The notes below the pieces were generated by a model. That model did not search any database, was not told where the DNA came from, and was given only the letters and a program-made list of their open reading frames with translations. Source: an uncultured Beijerinckiaceae bacterium (GTDB lineage: Bacteria; Pseudomonadota; Alphaproteobacteria; Rhizobiales; Beijerinckiaceae). Taken from it: a stretch of DNA of 9,601 nucleotides. Where the stretch lies: the NCBI GenBank assembly GCA_937873345.1, contig CALMRL010000207.1:1-9601 (forward strand), given 5' to 3'. The position numbers were made by a program, and so were the translations under genes. Of the stretch, positions 1-6,696 are shown piece by piece (the stretch's first letter is position 1; every line of letters begins with the position of its first letter).

Positions 1-147
1 GGGGTCGTCGCGCACTGGCTTTGGGCCTATTACGGCGTGACGCGCGGCCGTCCGGGGACGCTGGAAAGCCCGGTGCGGACCGGCGACGAGGAGACGAGCG
101 TGAGCGAAGCTGCCGAACCCGCCCGACGCCGCCGCGGGGTGACTTGA
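1..147 (+). CDS. C-terminal tail of an unrecognised protein (5' end outside window)
   Basis: An open frame enters from the window edge in frame 1 and stops with TGA at 145-147. The 48 visible residues start with an aromatic, membrane-like stretch (VVAHWLWAYYGV) and end in a charged tail rich in Glu and Arg (EETSVSEAAEPARRRRGVT). That pattern fits the last transmembrane helix of a membrane protein followed by a cytosolic tail, but I do not recognise the family. The stop lies 2 bp before the ATG of the next gene, which suggests a shared transcript. Third codon positions are mostly G or C, as in neighbouring genes, which supports real coding. It could also be a chance open frame, since few residues are visible. 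Confidence 0.45.
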   Translation, partial: GVVAHWLWAYYGVTRGRPGTLESPVRTGDEETSVSEAAEPARRRRGVT

Positions 148-149
148 GC

Positions 150-752
150 ATGGGCGCTCCCCTCGACGGGCCACGTGCCGGCTCGGCCAAGCCGCGCCAG
201 CTGGTGGTGCTCTTGCACGGCTTCGGCGCCGACGGCCGCGACCTCGTTTCGCTCGGCCGGCAGTGGGCGGAGCTGCTGCCCGATGCGGCGATCGTCGCGC
301 CCAACGCGCCCGAGCCCTGTCCCGGCTCGCCCGGCGGCGGCGCGCTGAGCTGGGGCGAGTTCCGCGGTGGCGCCGTGCGCGTCGAGCAGCGGGCCACGCC
401 TGCGGTGTGGGGCGACGCCGTGCTGTCGCGCCGCGACATCGCTACGAGCTACCACGTCGCCGTGGTCGCCGACGATGCTTCGCAGGGCATCACCGACGTG
501 GTCCGCGGCGAGGACCTGTTCATGGCGACCCACCTTCACCGGCTGCTGCAGGTGCTACTCGAGCTTCCCGCGCCGGAGTACCACCACCATCCCGTCCTTC
601 GCGACGGCGCGGGGCAGAAGCTGTCGAAGAGCCTGCGCGCCAAGTCGCTGCGCGCCTTCCGCCAGGACGGAGTGTCCCGCGAGGCGATGCTGGCGCGCAT
701 CGGCCTGCCGCAGTTCGCAGCCGGCTCCCAGGCGGCACTTGCCAAACGCTGA
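150..752 (+). pseudogene. Chimeric ORF: phospholipase/carboxylesterase N-terminus joined to GluQ (glutamyl-Q tRNA-Asp synthetase) C-terminus
   Basis: The ATG at 150 opens a 200-residue frame made of two unrelated halves. Residues 1 to about 61 are the start of an alpha/beta-hydrolase of the phospholipase/carboxylesterase family: strand plus oxyanion loop LVVLLHGFGADGRDL (18-32), then AAIVAPNAPEPCPG (46-59). The nucleophile Ser, Asp and His that should follow are gone. From about residue 65 the protein matches the back half of GluQ, the truncated GluRS-like enzyme that glutamylates queuosine in tRNA-Asp: ALSWGEFRGG, WGDAVLSRRDIATSYHVAVV, DDASQGITDVVRGEDLF, ATHLHRLLQ, and the KMSKS-type loop KLSKS (157-161). 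The GluQ front half, with the HIGH-type motif, is missing. Neither enzyme should work. The junction falls in a GGC/GCG-rich run at about 330-347. A short GGGGTG upstream of 150 could serve as ribosome binding site. It is a real fusion by deletion or an assembly chimera. Confidence 0.8.
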
Positions 753-871
753 AGGATGAGTTGACGGATGATGGGCACCGCGCTCCCGGCCCGCCTTGAC
801 CCCGTCGCATCCATCTGGAATGCCTCGGCGTCGAGGGCGCGGCGTCCCTCCGCGCGCCGCCGGTCCCTGAA

Positions 872-903
872 CCGCCGGCCTCCCCAATCGCCGGCTTCCC
901 CAA
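872..903 (+). repeat. Two tandem 16-bp repeats just upstream of rfbH
   Basis: Two adjacent 16-base units, CCGCCGGCCTCCCCAA (872-887) and TCGCCGGCTTCCCCAA (888-903), differ at two positions. A partial third copy (CCGCCTC) follows at 904-910. They lie in the 174-bp gap between the GluQ remnant and rfbH, directly before the two candidate rfbH start codons (912 and 927). The gap also holds a TTGACC hexamer at 796-801 with no convincing -10 partner. The repeats could be a binding site or simple slippage; nothing here decides. Confidence 0.5.
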
Positions 904-926
904 CCGCCTCTATGCTGGACGTCGCG

Positions 927-2282
927 ATGAACGAACACAGGGCAGCCCTCGCCGGAACCGTCGGTGTCGCGACCGGCGAGGCGGAGGCGTTGCGCGAGCA
1001 GATCCTCGCCCTCGTCGAGCGTTACGCCGCCGTCGCCCACGCGCCGAAGCCCTTCGTGGCCGGTGCCTCCGCCGTCCCCGTCTCGGGCAAGGTCTACGGC
1101 GCGCCGGAGATGCGCGCCTTGGTCGACGCCTCGCTCGACTTCTGGCTGACCACGGGGCGCTTCAACCACGCCTTCGAGACGCGGATGAAGAAGGTGCTCG
1201 GCCGCCGCCACGTGCTCACCTGCAACTCCGGCTCCTCGGCGAACCTGCTCGCGGCGAGCGCGCTGTGCTCGCCGCTGCTCAAGGCGCCGCTGAAGCCCGG
1301 CGACGAGGTGATCACCTGCGCCACCGGCTTCCCGACCACGGTGAACCCGCTCATCCAGAACCGGCTGGTGCCGGTGTTCGTCGACGTCGAGGTGCCGACC
1401 TACAACATCCGCGCCGACCGCATCGAGGCGGCGGTCGGCCCACGCACCCGCGCGATCATGGTGGCGCACACGCTGGGCAACCCGTTCGACCTCGCCACCG
1501 TGATGGAGGTCGCGAAGCGCCACGACCTGTACGTCGTCGAGGACACCTGCGACGCGCTGGGCGCAACCTACGACGGCAAGCCCGTGGGCAGCTTCGGCGA
1601 CATCGGCACGCTGTCGTTCTATCCCGCCCACCACATCACCATGGGCGAAGGCGGCGCGGTGTTCACGCACAACAGCCTGATGCGTCGCGCCCTGGAGTCG
1701 ATTCGCGACTGGGGCCGTGATTGCTGGTGCGAGCCGGGCCAGGACAACACCTGCGGCAAGCGCTTCGACTGGCAGCTCGGCGAGCTGCCGGCGGGCTACG
1801 ACCATAAGTACACGTACTCGAACATCGGCTACAACCTGAAGATCACCGACATGCAGGCGGCGGTCGGCCTGGCGCAGCTCGACCGCCTCGACGGCTTCAT
1901 CGCCGAGCGCCGCGCCAACTTCCGCTGGCTCAGCGAGCGCTTCGCCAGCCTGGACGAATTCTTCATCCTCCCCGAGGCGACGCCGCGCTCCGACCCGTCG
2001 TGGTTCGGCTTTCCCTTGACGCTGCGCGAGGGCGTGCCCTTCACCCGCGAGGCGCTGACCCGCCACCTCGACGCGGCCCGCATCGGCACGAGGCTCGTCT
2101 TCGCCGGCAACCTGCTGCGCCAGCCCTATTTCAGAAACCTCGAGCACCGCGTCCACGGCGACCTCGCGACGAGCGACAGGGTGATGGCCTCGTCGTTCTG
2201 GATCGGCCTCTACCCCGGTCTCGGTCCAGAGCAGCTCGCCTTCACCGCCGACACGGTCGCGCGCTTCTGCCGATCGCATTGA
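927..2282 (+). CDS. rfbH: RfbH-type CDP-6-deoxy-4-keto-D-glucose-3-dehydrase (PLP/PMP and [2Fe-2S] enzyme)
   Basis: A DegT/DnrJ/EryC1-fold enzyme that removes the C3 hydroxyl of CDP-4-keto-6-deoxyglucose for 3,6-dideoxyhexoses of O-antigen; it acts in the cytosol with a ferredoxin-like reductase partner. With the start at 927 it has 451 residues, the usual family size. The coenzyme-binding Lys of normal aminotransferases is replaced by His235 in SFYPAHHITMGEGG, aligning with H220 of the Yersinia E1 enzyme; Asp209 and Tyr232 match its D194 and Y217. Cysteines 208, 266, 268 and 276 reproduce the family cluster motif C-X57-C-X-C-X7-C exactly. Substrate-loop signatures (FWLTTGRFNHAFE, LTCNSGSSANLL, VEDTCDALGA) are intact. 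ATG 912 (456 residues) is an alternative start; neither start has a good ribosome site. The frame stays open up to ATG 768, but that extension is Pro/Arg/Ser-rich with weaker third-position bias and looks non-coding. The partner reductase and CDP-glucose genes are not in the window. Confidence 0.92.
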   Translation: MNEHRAALAGTVGVATGEAEALREQILALVERYAAVAHAPKPFVAGASAVPVSGKVYGAPEMRALVDASLDFWLTTGRFNHAFETRMKKVLGRRHVLTCNSGSSANLLAASALCSPLLKAPLKPGDEVITCATGFPTTVNPLIQNRLVPVFVDVEVPTYNIRADRIEAAVGPRTRAIMVAHTLGNPFDLATVMEVAKRHDLYVVEDTCDALGATYDGKPVGSFGDIGTLSFYPAHHITMGEGGAVFTHNSLMRRALESIRDWGRDCWCEPGQDNTCGKRFDWQLGELPAGYDHKYTYSNIGYNLKITDMQAAVGLAQLDRLDGFIAERRANFRWLSERFASLDEFFILPEATPRSDPSWFGFPLTLREGVPFTREALTRHLDAARIGTRLVFAGNLLRQPYFRNLEHRVHGDLATSDRVMASSFWIGLYPGLGPEQLAFTADTVARFCRSH

Positions 2283-2335
2283 GGGTGCGGAGGGCGGGCC
2301 TCGCGGCGGGCGCCGGGACAGGGAAGGCCTAGGCG

Positions 2336-2644
2336 ATGGGGCGCTTCGTCATCGTCGCCGCCAGGGGCCTTCTTCTCGTGATCGTCGCCGTTTCGGGGAT
2401 CGTGTCGATCTACGAGGCGACCAATGCCACGGCCGTCTATACCAACCACACGCTCTTCACGGCCGGCTTGATGATGGTCGCCGCTGCGGCGCTGGTGAAC
2501 CCGCTGTTCTGCTTCATCGCCATCTACGGACTGGTGCGTTACGCCGACGTGTCGCTCGGCCTGGCCCTGACGCTCACCCTGCCGGCCTGCATCGCCTGGT
2601 GTGTCGCCGCCGGACGAGGCCTTCTCGCGGCCACGGCGCGCTGA
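2336..2644 (+). CDS. Small hydrophobic membrane protein, unknown function
   Basis: A 102-residue protein with three predicted membrane helices at about 8-26 (AARGLLLVIVAVSGIVSIY), 41-65 and 72-92. A short polar loop (EATNATAVYTNHT) lies between helices 1 and 2, and the tail is Arg-containing. I do not recognise the family. The start is supported by GGGAAGG at 2321-2327, 8 bases before the ATG. It lies 53 bp after rfbH on the same strand, so it may be co-transcribed, but no shared role is evident. Base composition and third-position bias match its neighbours. Confidence 0.7.
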   Translation: MGRFVIVAARGLLLVIVAVSGIVSIYEATNATAVYTNHTLFTAGLMMVAAAALVNPLFCFIAIYGLVRYADVSLGLALTLTLPACIAWCVAAGRGLLAATAR

Positions 2645-2683
2645 CGGAATCGCCTCGTCGACGCCGTCGCGGCGCCGCACAGG

Positions 2684-2699
2684 TTAACTAAACCTTAAC
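2684..2699 (+). promoter_or_regulatory. Consensus CtrA-binding box upstream of the BTLCP peptidase gene
   Basis: TTAACTAAACCTTAAC fits the CtrA full-site consensus TTAA-N7-TTAA exactly and stands out as an AT-rich island in GC-rich DNA. It lies 60 bp before the ATG at 2760 in the only sizeable gap in front of that gene. A TTGACC hexamer at 2707-2712 may be the -35 element, but no -10 at normal spacing is convincing. CtrA is the alphaproteobacterial cell-cycle and motility response regulator; control of the downstream gene is inferred from position alone. Confidence 0.6.
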
Positions 2700-2759
2700 G
2701 GATGCGTTGACCCGGAACCCCTTCGCCACGACACTGATTATGTCGAACGGGGGCGGGCG

Positions 2760-3530
2760 ATGCGGAACGGGCTTGGACGGCTGGGTGCGGTGGCGACGAT
2801 GCTGCTTTGCCTCTCCGCGACGGCGTCGCAGGCGGCTCACCGGCGTCCCCAACGTGTCGCGCTAGCCTCAGAGTCGATCGGGCGGACCGACCGCATCGGG
2901 AGCCTTGTTCGATCCGTCGAGGGCGTGGTGTCGCGCCACGAGACGATCGCGGCTCCCCTCGTCATCCCGGTCATCGCCACCGACGACGTTACACCAGACC
3001 ATGCCGCCGTCGCCGGCGACGTCACTCGTGTTCCCTACGGCTGGGCTGATTTCTGCACTCGCCGGCCGGACGAGTGCCGCGTTGACGTGCTCGATCCCGT
3101 GACGGTCGTCGCCACGCTCAGGGTGATGCGCATCTTGGCGGGCGTGAACGCCGATGCTAACGCCGCGATCGAGCCGGTGAGTAACTTCGAGCACTGGGGT
3201 ACGCTGCTCGACCACTGGGACTACCCCCTCGACGGCAAAGGCGATTGCAAGATCTACGCGCTGTGGAAGCGCAAGCAACTCCTGGACATGGGTTTTCCGC
3301 GCCAGGCGCTGCTGATGACGATCGTTCGCGACCTCGAAGGCAACGGCCACACGATCCTCACGGTGAAGACGGACCGCGGGGACTTCATCCTCGACAACAT
3401 GGTCGGCGAGATCCGTCTGTGGGATGCCACCGGCTACAGCTTCGTCAAGCGCCAGTCGCAGGCCGATCCCAACGTCTGGGTCTCGGTCGGGCAGACATCG
3501 GCGCCGGTCACCACCGCCGGGTTGAACTGA
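2760..3530 (+). CDS. Secreted transglutaminase-like cysteine peptidase (BTLCP family)
   Basis: A 256-residue protein whose N-terminus is a classic signal peptide: basic start, hydrophobic core GAVATMLLCLSATA, likely cut after Ala25 (ASQA|AH). The family catalytic triad is visible as Cys163 in GDCKIYALWKRKQLL, His197 in GNGHTILTV and Asp212 in GDFILDN. The segment DHWDYPLDGKGDCK is typical of the BTLCP (DUF920) proteins found in rhizobia-like bacteria. Cys99 and Cys106 (FCTRRPDEC) could form a disulfide in the periplasm. The family includes LapG, which clips surface adhesins under c-di-GMP control, but no LapD-like receptor or adhesin lies nearby, so the substrate is unknown. It has its own upstream region with a CtrA box, and it ends 26 bp from the convergent TauE/SafE gene. 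GGGGGCGGG just before the ATG is the only ribosome-site candidate. Confidence 0.88.
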   Translation: MRNGLGRLGAVATMLLCLSATASQAAHRRPQRVALASESIGRTDRIGSLVRSVEGVVSRHETIAAPLVIPVIATDDVTPDHAAVAGDVTRVPYGWADFCTRRPDECRVDVLDPVTVVATLRVMRILAGVNADANAAIEPVSNFEHWGTLLDHWDYPLDGKGDCKIYALWKRKQLLDMGFPRQALLMTIVRDLEGNGHTILTVKTDRGDFILDNMVGEIRLWDATGYSFVKRQSQADPNVWVSVGQTSAPVTTAGLN

Positions 3531-3532
3531 CC

Positions 3533-3558
3533 GGCGCCTCGACTTTCCGTCAGGCGTC
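3533..3558. terminator. Possible shared hairpin between two convergent genes
   Basis: GGCGCCT (3533-3539) can pair with AGGCGTC (3552-3558) with one G-T wobble. GAC (3541-3543) pairs with GTC (3549-3551) inside it, around the loop TTTCC. It lies between the stop of the peptidase gene and the stop of the convergent TauE/SafE gene, where a two-way terminator would be expected. There is no T-run on either side, so intrinsic termination is uncertain. Confidence 0.35.
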
Positions 3559-4330
3559 AGCCCATCGCGCCGTAACTGCGGTGGAAGATGTAGGCGGCCA
3601 CCGCGAAGATCACGCCCGCGAAGACGCGGCGCATCAGATCCTTCTGCGCGCACAGGCCGGTGGCGCAGCGCAGGCCGACGAGCCCGCCCGCGACACCGCC
3701 GGCGATGAACCAGGCGGCGACGTCCCAGGCGATCAGTCCTGAGCGCGCGTAGTTCGCCGCCGTGGCGACGGAGAAGGCGGCCACCGCCAGCAGCGACGAG
3801 CCGACCGCGTCGATCATCGGCATTCGCGTGGCGTAGAGCAGGCAGGGCACGATGAGGAAGCCGCCGCCGATGCCGAAGAAGCCGGAGGCCATCCCGGCCG
3901 GCAGGGCCATGCCGGCGACGAGCGCGCCGGACCGCCCCTGGTAATCGGGCGAAGGCTCGGCGTCGCGCGAGCGCAGCATCAGGGCGCCGACCACGACCAT
4001 CAGCACGCCGAACAGGGCCAGCAGCTTGTGGCCGTCGAAGCTCTTGCCGATGCTGGACCCCAGCAGGGCGCCGGCGACGCCGACCAGGGCGAAGACGGTG
4101 GCGCTGCCCCAGCGCACATGGCCCGCGCGGGCGTGACTGAGGAAGTTGAACAGCGCGGCGACGCACACCGCCGCCGCGCCGGTGCCGATCGCGACGTGCA
4201 GGTCGCCGACCCCGACGACGTAGAGCAGCAGCGGCGTCGCCAGGATCGAGCCGCCGCCGCCGATCAGCCCGAGGGCGAAGCCGGCGAGCGAACCGCAGGC
4301 GAGCGAAGTCATCGCCTGCGCGATCAGCAT
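3557..4330 (-). CDS. TauE/SafE-family membrane permease (sulfite/sulfonate exporter type)
   Basis: A 257-residue inner-membrane protein of about eight hydrophobic helices, the usual length for this family. Its two halves repeat the glycine-rich signature: GFALGLIGGGGSILATPLLLY (17-37, first Gly-rich motif ending Pro33) and GMASGFFGIGGGFLIVP (146-162). A polar central loop, RSRDAEPSPDYQGRSG, separates the halves. Members export sulfite, sulfoacetate or related sulfur compounds, but substrate cannot be read from sequence. It starts 31 bp after the hybrid kinase on the same strand, so it is probably co-transcribed. A GC-rich hairpin directly abuts its start codon and leaves no clear Shine-Dalgarno sequence. 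Met7 is an alternative start, also without a clear site. Confidence 0.88.
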   Translation of the reverse strand: MLIAQAMTSLACGSLAGFALGLIGGGGSILATPLLLYVVGVGDLHVAIGTGAAAVCVAALFNFLSHARAGHVRWGSATVFALVGVAGALLGSSIGKSFDGHKLLALFGVLMVVVGALMLRSRDAEPSPDYQGRSGALVAGMALPAGMASGFFGIGGGFLIVPCLLYATRMPMIDAVGSSLLAVAAFSVATAANYARSGLIAWDVAAWFIAGGVAGGLVGLRCATGLCAQKDLMRRVFAGVIFAVAAYIFHRSYGAMG

Positions 4331-4346
4331 CGGCGGCTCGCCGCCG
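4331..4346 (-). promoter_or_regulatory. GC hairpin touching the TauE/SafE start codon
   Basis: CGGCGG and CCGCCG form a perfect 6-bp stem with a 4-base loop (CGAG on the transcribed-sense strand), immediately before the ATG at 4330. It covers the region where a ribosome binding site should lie, so it could limit initiation or make it depend on ribosomes arriving from the kinase gene 31 bp upstream. It may also be chance in GC-rich DNA. Confidence 0.35.
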
Positions 4347-4361
4347 ATCCGGCGGGTCGGC

Positions 4362-6665
4362 TCACGCCACCGCGCTGGGGATGTGGACCGGCGGCGCCGC
4401 GGCGATCAGGGCGGCGACGCGCGCCGTCAGGGCGCCGGTGGTGTAGGGCTTGTCGATCAGCTCGGAGTCTCCGTCGAGTCGGTCGCCCGCGGCGTCGCTG
4501 GCGTAGCCGGTGGTGAACAGCACCGGCAGCCCCGGCCGCAGCATCCGCGCCCGCTCCGCCAGCTCGCGGCCGTCGAGCGAACCCTTCAGCACGACGTCGG
4601 TGAACAGCAGAGCCACCTGCGGACGGGTCTGCAGAAGGTGCAGGGCTTCCGGACCGGTTGATGCCTCGATTACCTCGTAGCCGGCGTCGCGCAGCGTGCA
4701 GGAGCCGAGGTGGCGTACCGCCTCGTCGTCCTCGACGAGGAGGAGGGTGGTGCCGGCGGCGCGCGCCTGCACCGGCTCGGCGAAGCTGGCCGACGCATCG
4801 GGAGCGGCGCCTGCGGCGGCGTGGCGCGGCAGGTAGAGGCTGACGCTCGTGCCCACGCCCTCGCGCGATGCGATGGTGGCACGCCCACCCGACTGCCGGG
4901 CGAAGCCGTACAGCTGGCTCAGACCCAGCCCGGTCCCCTTGCCGACGGGCTTCGTCGTGAAGAAGGGCTCGAAGGCGCGTGCGATCACCTCGGGCGGCAT
5001 GCCGGTGCCGGTGTCGGCCACCGTCAGGGCGACGAACTCCCCGCCGAGCAGCGCCTCGCCGTCGTCGACAGCATCCCCGGCGAGCACCGCATTGTCGGTG
5101 GTGATCGTCAGGGTGCCGCCTCGCGGCATGGCGTCGACTGCGTTGACGCACAGGTTGAGGATGGCGTTCTCGAGCTGATTAGGATCGGCGAAGGTCGGCC
5201 ACAGGCCGTCGGCGAGCTTCAGGTCGATCGTCACCGTCTCGCCCAGCGTGCGGGAAAGCAGGTTGGTCATGCCGCCGACGAGCGCATTGGCATCGATCGC
5301 CTCGGGACTCAGCGGCTGCCGGCGGGAGAAGGCGAGCAGGCGGGCGGTGAGCGTCGCCGCGCGCGTCGCGCCGTCGACGGCGTTGCGGATCAGCGCGCGA
5401 TGGTTCGGCTCAGCGTCGGGCAGCCGGCGCCCGAGAAGGTCGAGGTTGCCGATCACCACGGTCAACAGGTTGTTGAAGTCGTGAGCGATGCCGCCGGTGA
5501 GCTGGCCCACCGCCTCCATCTTCTGGCTCTGACGCAGCTGCTCCTCGACGCGCTCGCGCTTGCGCATCTCCTCCTCCAGCAGGGCGGCGGAGCGGCGCCA
5601 GCTCACGGTGGCGCGGCCCTCCAGCACGATGCGGCGGATCGCGAAGCCGGACACACCGAGCAGGGCGAGCGAGGACAAGCCGGCGACCACGCCGTAGCCC
5701 TGCATGTTGCGCCACCAGGGCGCCTGTGCCGCGGCATGCGAAATGCCGAAGCCGACCACCACGGGGAAGCTGCCGACCTTTTGGTAACCCATCATCCGCC
5801 GCTTGCCGTCGATCACGATCGGACGAATCAGTCCGCCGGAGGATCGACCCTCGCGCTGCAGCTGCGACAGCACCTCGGGCGACAGCATCGCCATTTCGGT
5901 CGGCGGCTCGCTGGCGAGCACGCTGCCGTCGTCGCGGGCGAGGATCACCGTCTTGGCGGATGATCGCTCGGTGTAGCGGTAGAAGTCGCCGAAATAGTCC
6001 TGGTCGATCGAGATCGCGACGACGCCGTGGAACACCTTGGCATCCGGTGCCTGGATGCGCGCCGCCATGTTGAAGATCGGCAGGCCCGATTGCCGCCCGA
6101 TCACCACCTTTGAAATATAGGGGGTGTCCTGGTCGGCGGCCTGGAGGTGGCGGAAGTAGTCGCGGTCGGCGAAGTTGAGCGTCGGCCCGGTGGAGTCCAT
6201 GCTCTGCGCGAGAAGGTCGCCGTGCGCGTCGACGACGAGAATGTCGAGGACCTGCGGCAGCATCTTCTGCAGGTGGACGAGCAGCGAGCGCAGGCTTGCG
6301 ACGTCGCGCGGGTTCGACCAGTCGAGCGTGCGCAGGTGCTCGTTGACCTGATCGAGCATCAGCTGGTGCGTTTCGAAAATCTTCAGCGCGTGCTCGTGCA
6401 GGATGCGCGTGGTGCGCTCGACGTGATTCTCGGCGCCGCGCTCGACATCGCGCCAGTTCTGCCACGCGGCGAGGCCGAACAGGGCCATCGGGAGCATGAT
6501 CGAGATCGCGAGCAGGGCGAGGGTGGAGCGAGGCACCCGGCCGCGCAGGCGGCCCGAACCCACGTTGGGCCAGGAAAGAGGCCGCAGGGCGAAGCGCCAT
6601 AGCCGGACCATGCCGGCGATCGGGGCGGTCTCGCGGTCGGCTCGGACGGTCGTCAGCAGCGTCAT
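4362..6665 (-). CDS. Membrane hybrid sensor histidine kinase (Cache sensor, HisKA, HATPase, receiver)
   Basis: A 767-residue inner-membrane kinase. Helix 1 is about 47-68 and helix 2 about 323-344; between them lies a roughly 250-residue periplasmic sensor that looks like a double Cache (dCache) domain, with FADRDYFRHLQ (165-175) and ISKVVIGRQSGLPIFNMAA. A coiled coil follows (360-385). The HisKA domain carries phospho-acceptor His395 in GGIAHDFNNLL. The ATPase has the N box (NAILNLCVNAVDAM, 500-513), G1 (DTGTGM, Asp551), F box (FEPFFTTK) and G2 (GTGLGLS). A linker leads to a C-terminal receiver with acidic pocket EDD (645-647), phospho-acceptor Asp690, Thr718/Thr719 and Lys739, all intact. 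The HDFNNLL class often works by internal phosphotransfer or with a separate regulator; none is encoded here. It follows puhE by 58 bp and precedes tauE. The start is uncertain: ATG 6665 has no Shine-Dalgarno sequence, and Met19 is an alternative. Confidence 0.93.
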   Translation of the reverse strand: MTLLTTVRADRETAPIAGMVRLWRFALRPLSWPNVGSGRLRGRVPRSTLALLAISIMLPMALFGLAAWQNWRDVERGAENHVERTTRILHEHALKIFETHQLMLDQVNEHLRTLDWSNPRDVASLRSLLVHLQKMLPQVLDILVVDAHGDLLAQSMDSTGPTLNFADRDYFRHLQAADQDTPYISKVVIGRQSGLPIFNMAARIQAPDAKVFHGVVAISIDQDYFGDFYRYTERSSAKTVILARDDGSVLASEPPTEMAMLSPEVLSQLQREGRSSGGLIRPIVIDGKRRMMGYQKVGSFPVVVGFGISHAAAQAPWWRNMQGYGVVAGLSSLALLGVSGFAIRRIVLEGRATVSWRRSAALLEEEMRKRERVEEQLRQSQKMEAVGQLTGGIAHDFNNLLTVVIGNLDLLGRRLPDAEPNHRALIRNAVDGATRAATLTARLLAFSRRQPLSPEAIDANALVGGMTNLLSRTLGETVTIDLKLADGLWPTFADPNQLENAILNLCVNAVDAMPRGGTLTITTDNAVLAGDAVDDGEALLGGEFVALTVADTGTGMPPEVIARAFEPFFTTKPVGKGTGLGLSQLYGFARQSGGRATIASREGVGTSVSLYLPRHAAAGAAPDASASFAEPVQARAAGTTLLLVEDDEAVRHLGSCTLRDAGYEVIEASTGPEALHLLQTRPQVALLFTDVVLKGSLDGRELAERARMLRPGLPVLFTTGYASDAAGDRLDGDSELIDKPYTTGALTARVAALIAAAPPVHIPSAVA

Positions 6666-6676
6666 GGTCGGGAGGC

Positions 6677-6696
6677 TGCGACAGCACGGTGTCGCA
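6677..6696. promoter_or_regulatory. Perfect 7-bp inverted repeat before the hybrid kinase gene
   Basis: TGCGACA-N6-TGTCGCA is a perfect inverted repeat 11 bp upstream of the kinase start at 6665, in the 58-bp gap after puhE. Next to it, toward puhE, is an AT-richer stretch (about 6703-6727) unusual for this window. It could be an operator for a dimeric regulator, perhaps autoregulating the kinase, or a stem-loop at the end of the puh transcript. No T-run follows it, so a classical terminator is less likely. Confidence 0.45.

Noticed and set aside
21..149. Extension of the hydrolase-GluQ frame upstream to a TTG at 21
   Set aside because: The extra 43 residues are Arg/Gly/Asp-rich and overlap the better frame-1 tail; ATG 150 gives the normal carboxylesterase start.
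796..823. Possible sigma-70 promoter for rfbH (TTGACC, then GAATGC)
   Set aside because: Only the -35 hexamer is good; the -10 is too weak to call as a feature.
768..926. Longer rfbH start at ATG 768 with AAGGA upstream
   Set aside because: The 53 added residues are Pro/Arg/Ser-rich, carry the tandem repeats, have weaker third-position bias, and make the protein longer than its family.
555..2279. 574-codon open frame on the minus strand opposite rfbH
   Set aside because: It mirrors the strong codon bias of rfbH; its product is rich in Arg, Ala, Glu and Val with no recognisable domain.
2714..2740. GGAAC as an EcfG general-stress promoter -35
   Set aside because: No CGTT-like -10 at the required spacing.
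2868..4166. 432-codon open frame on the minus strand
   Set aside because: It crosses two unrelated genes (the peptidase antisense, and tauE in another frame), as expected for a high-GC shadow.
4710..5963. 417-codon open frame on the plus strand opposite the kinase
   Set aside because: Shadow of the kinase gene; no motif, and the true frame has all kinase motifs.
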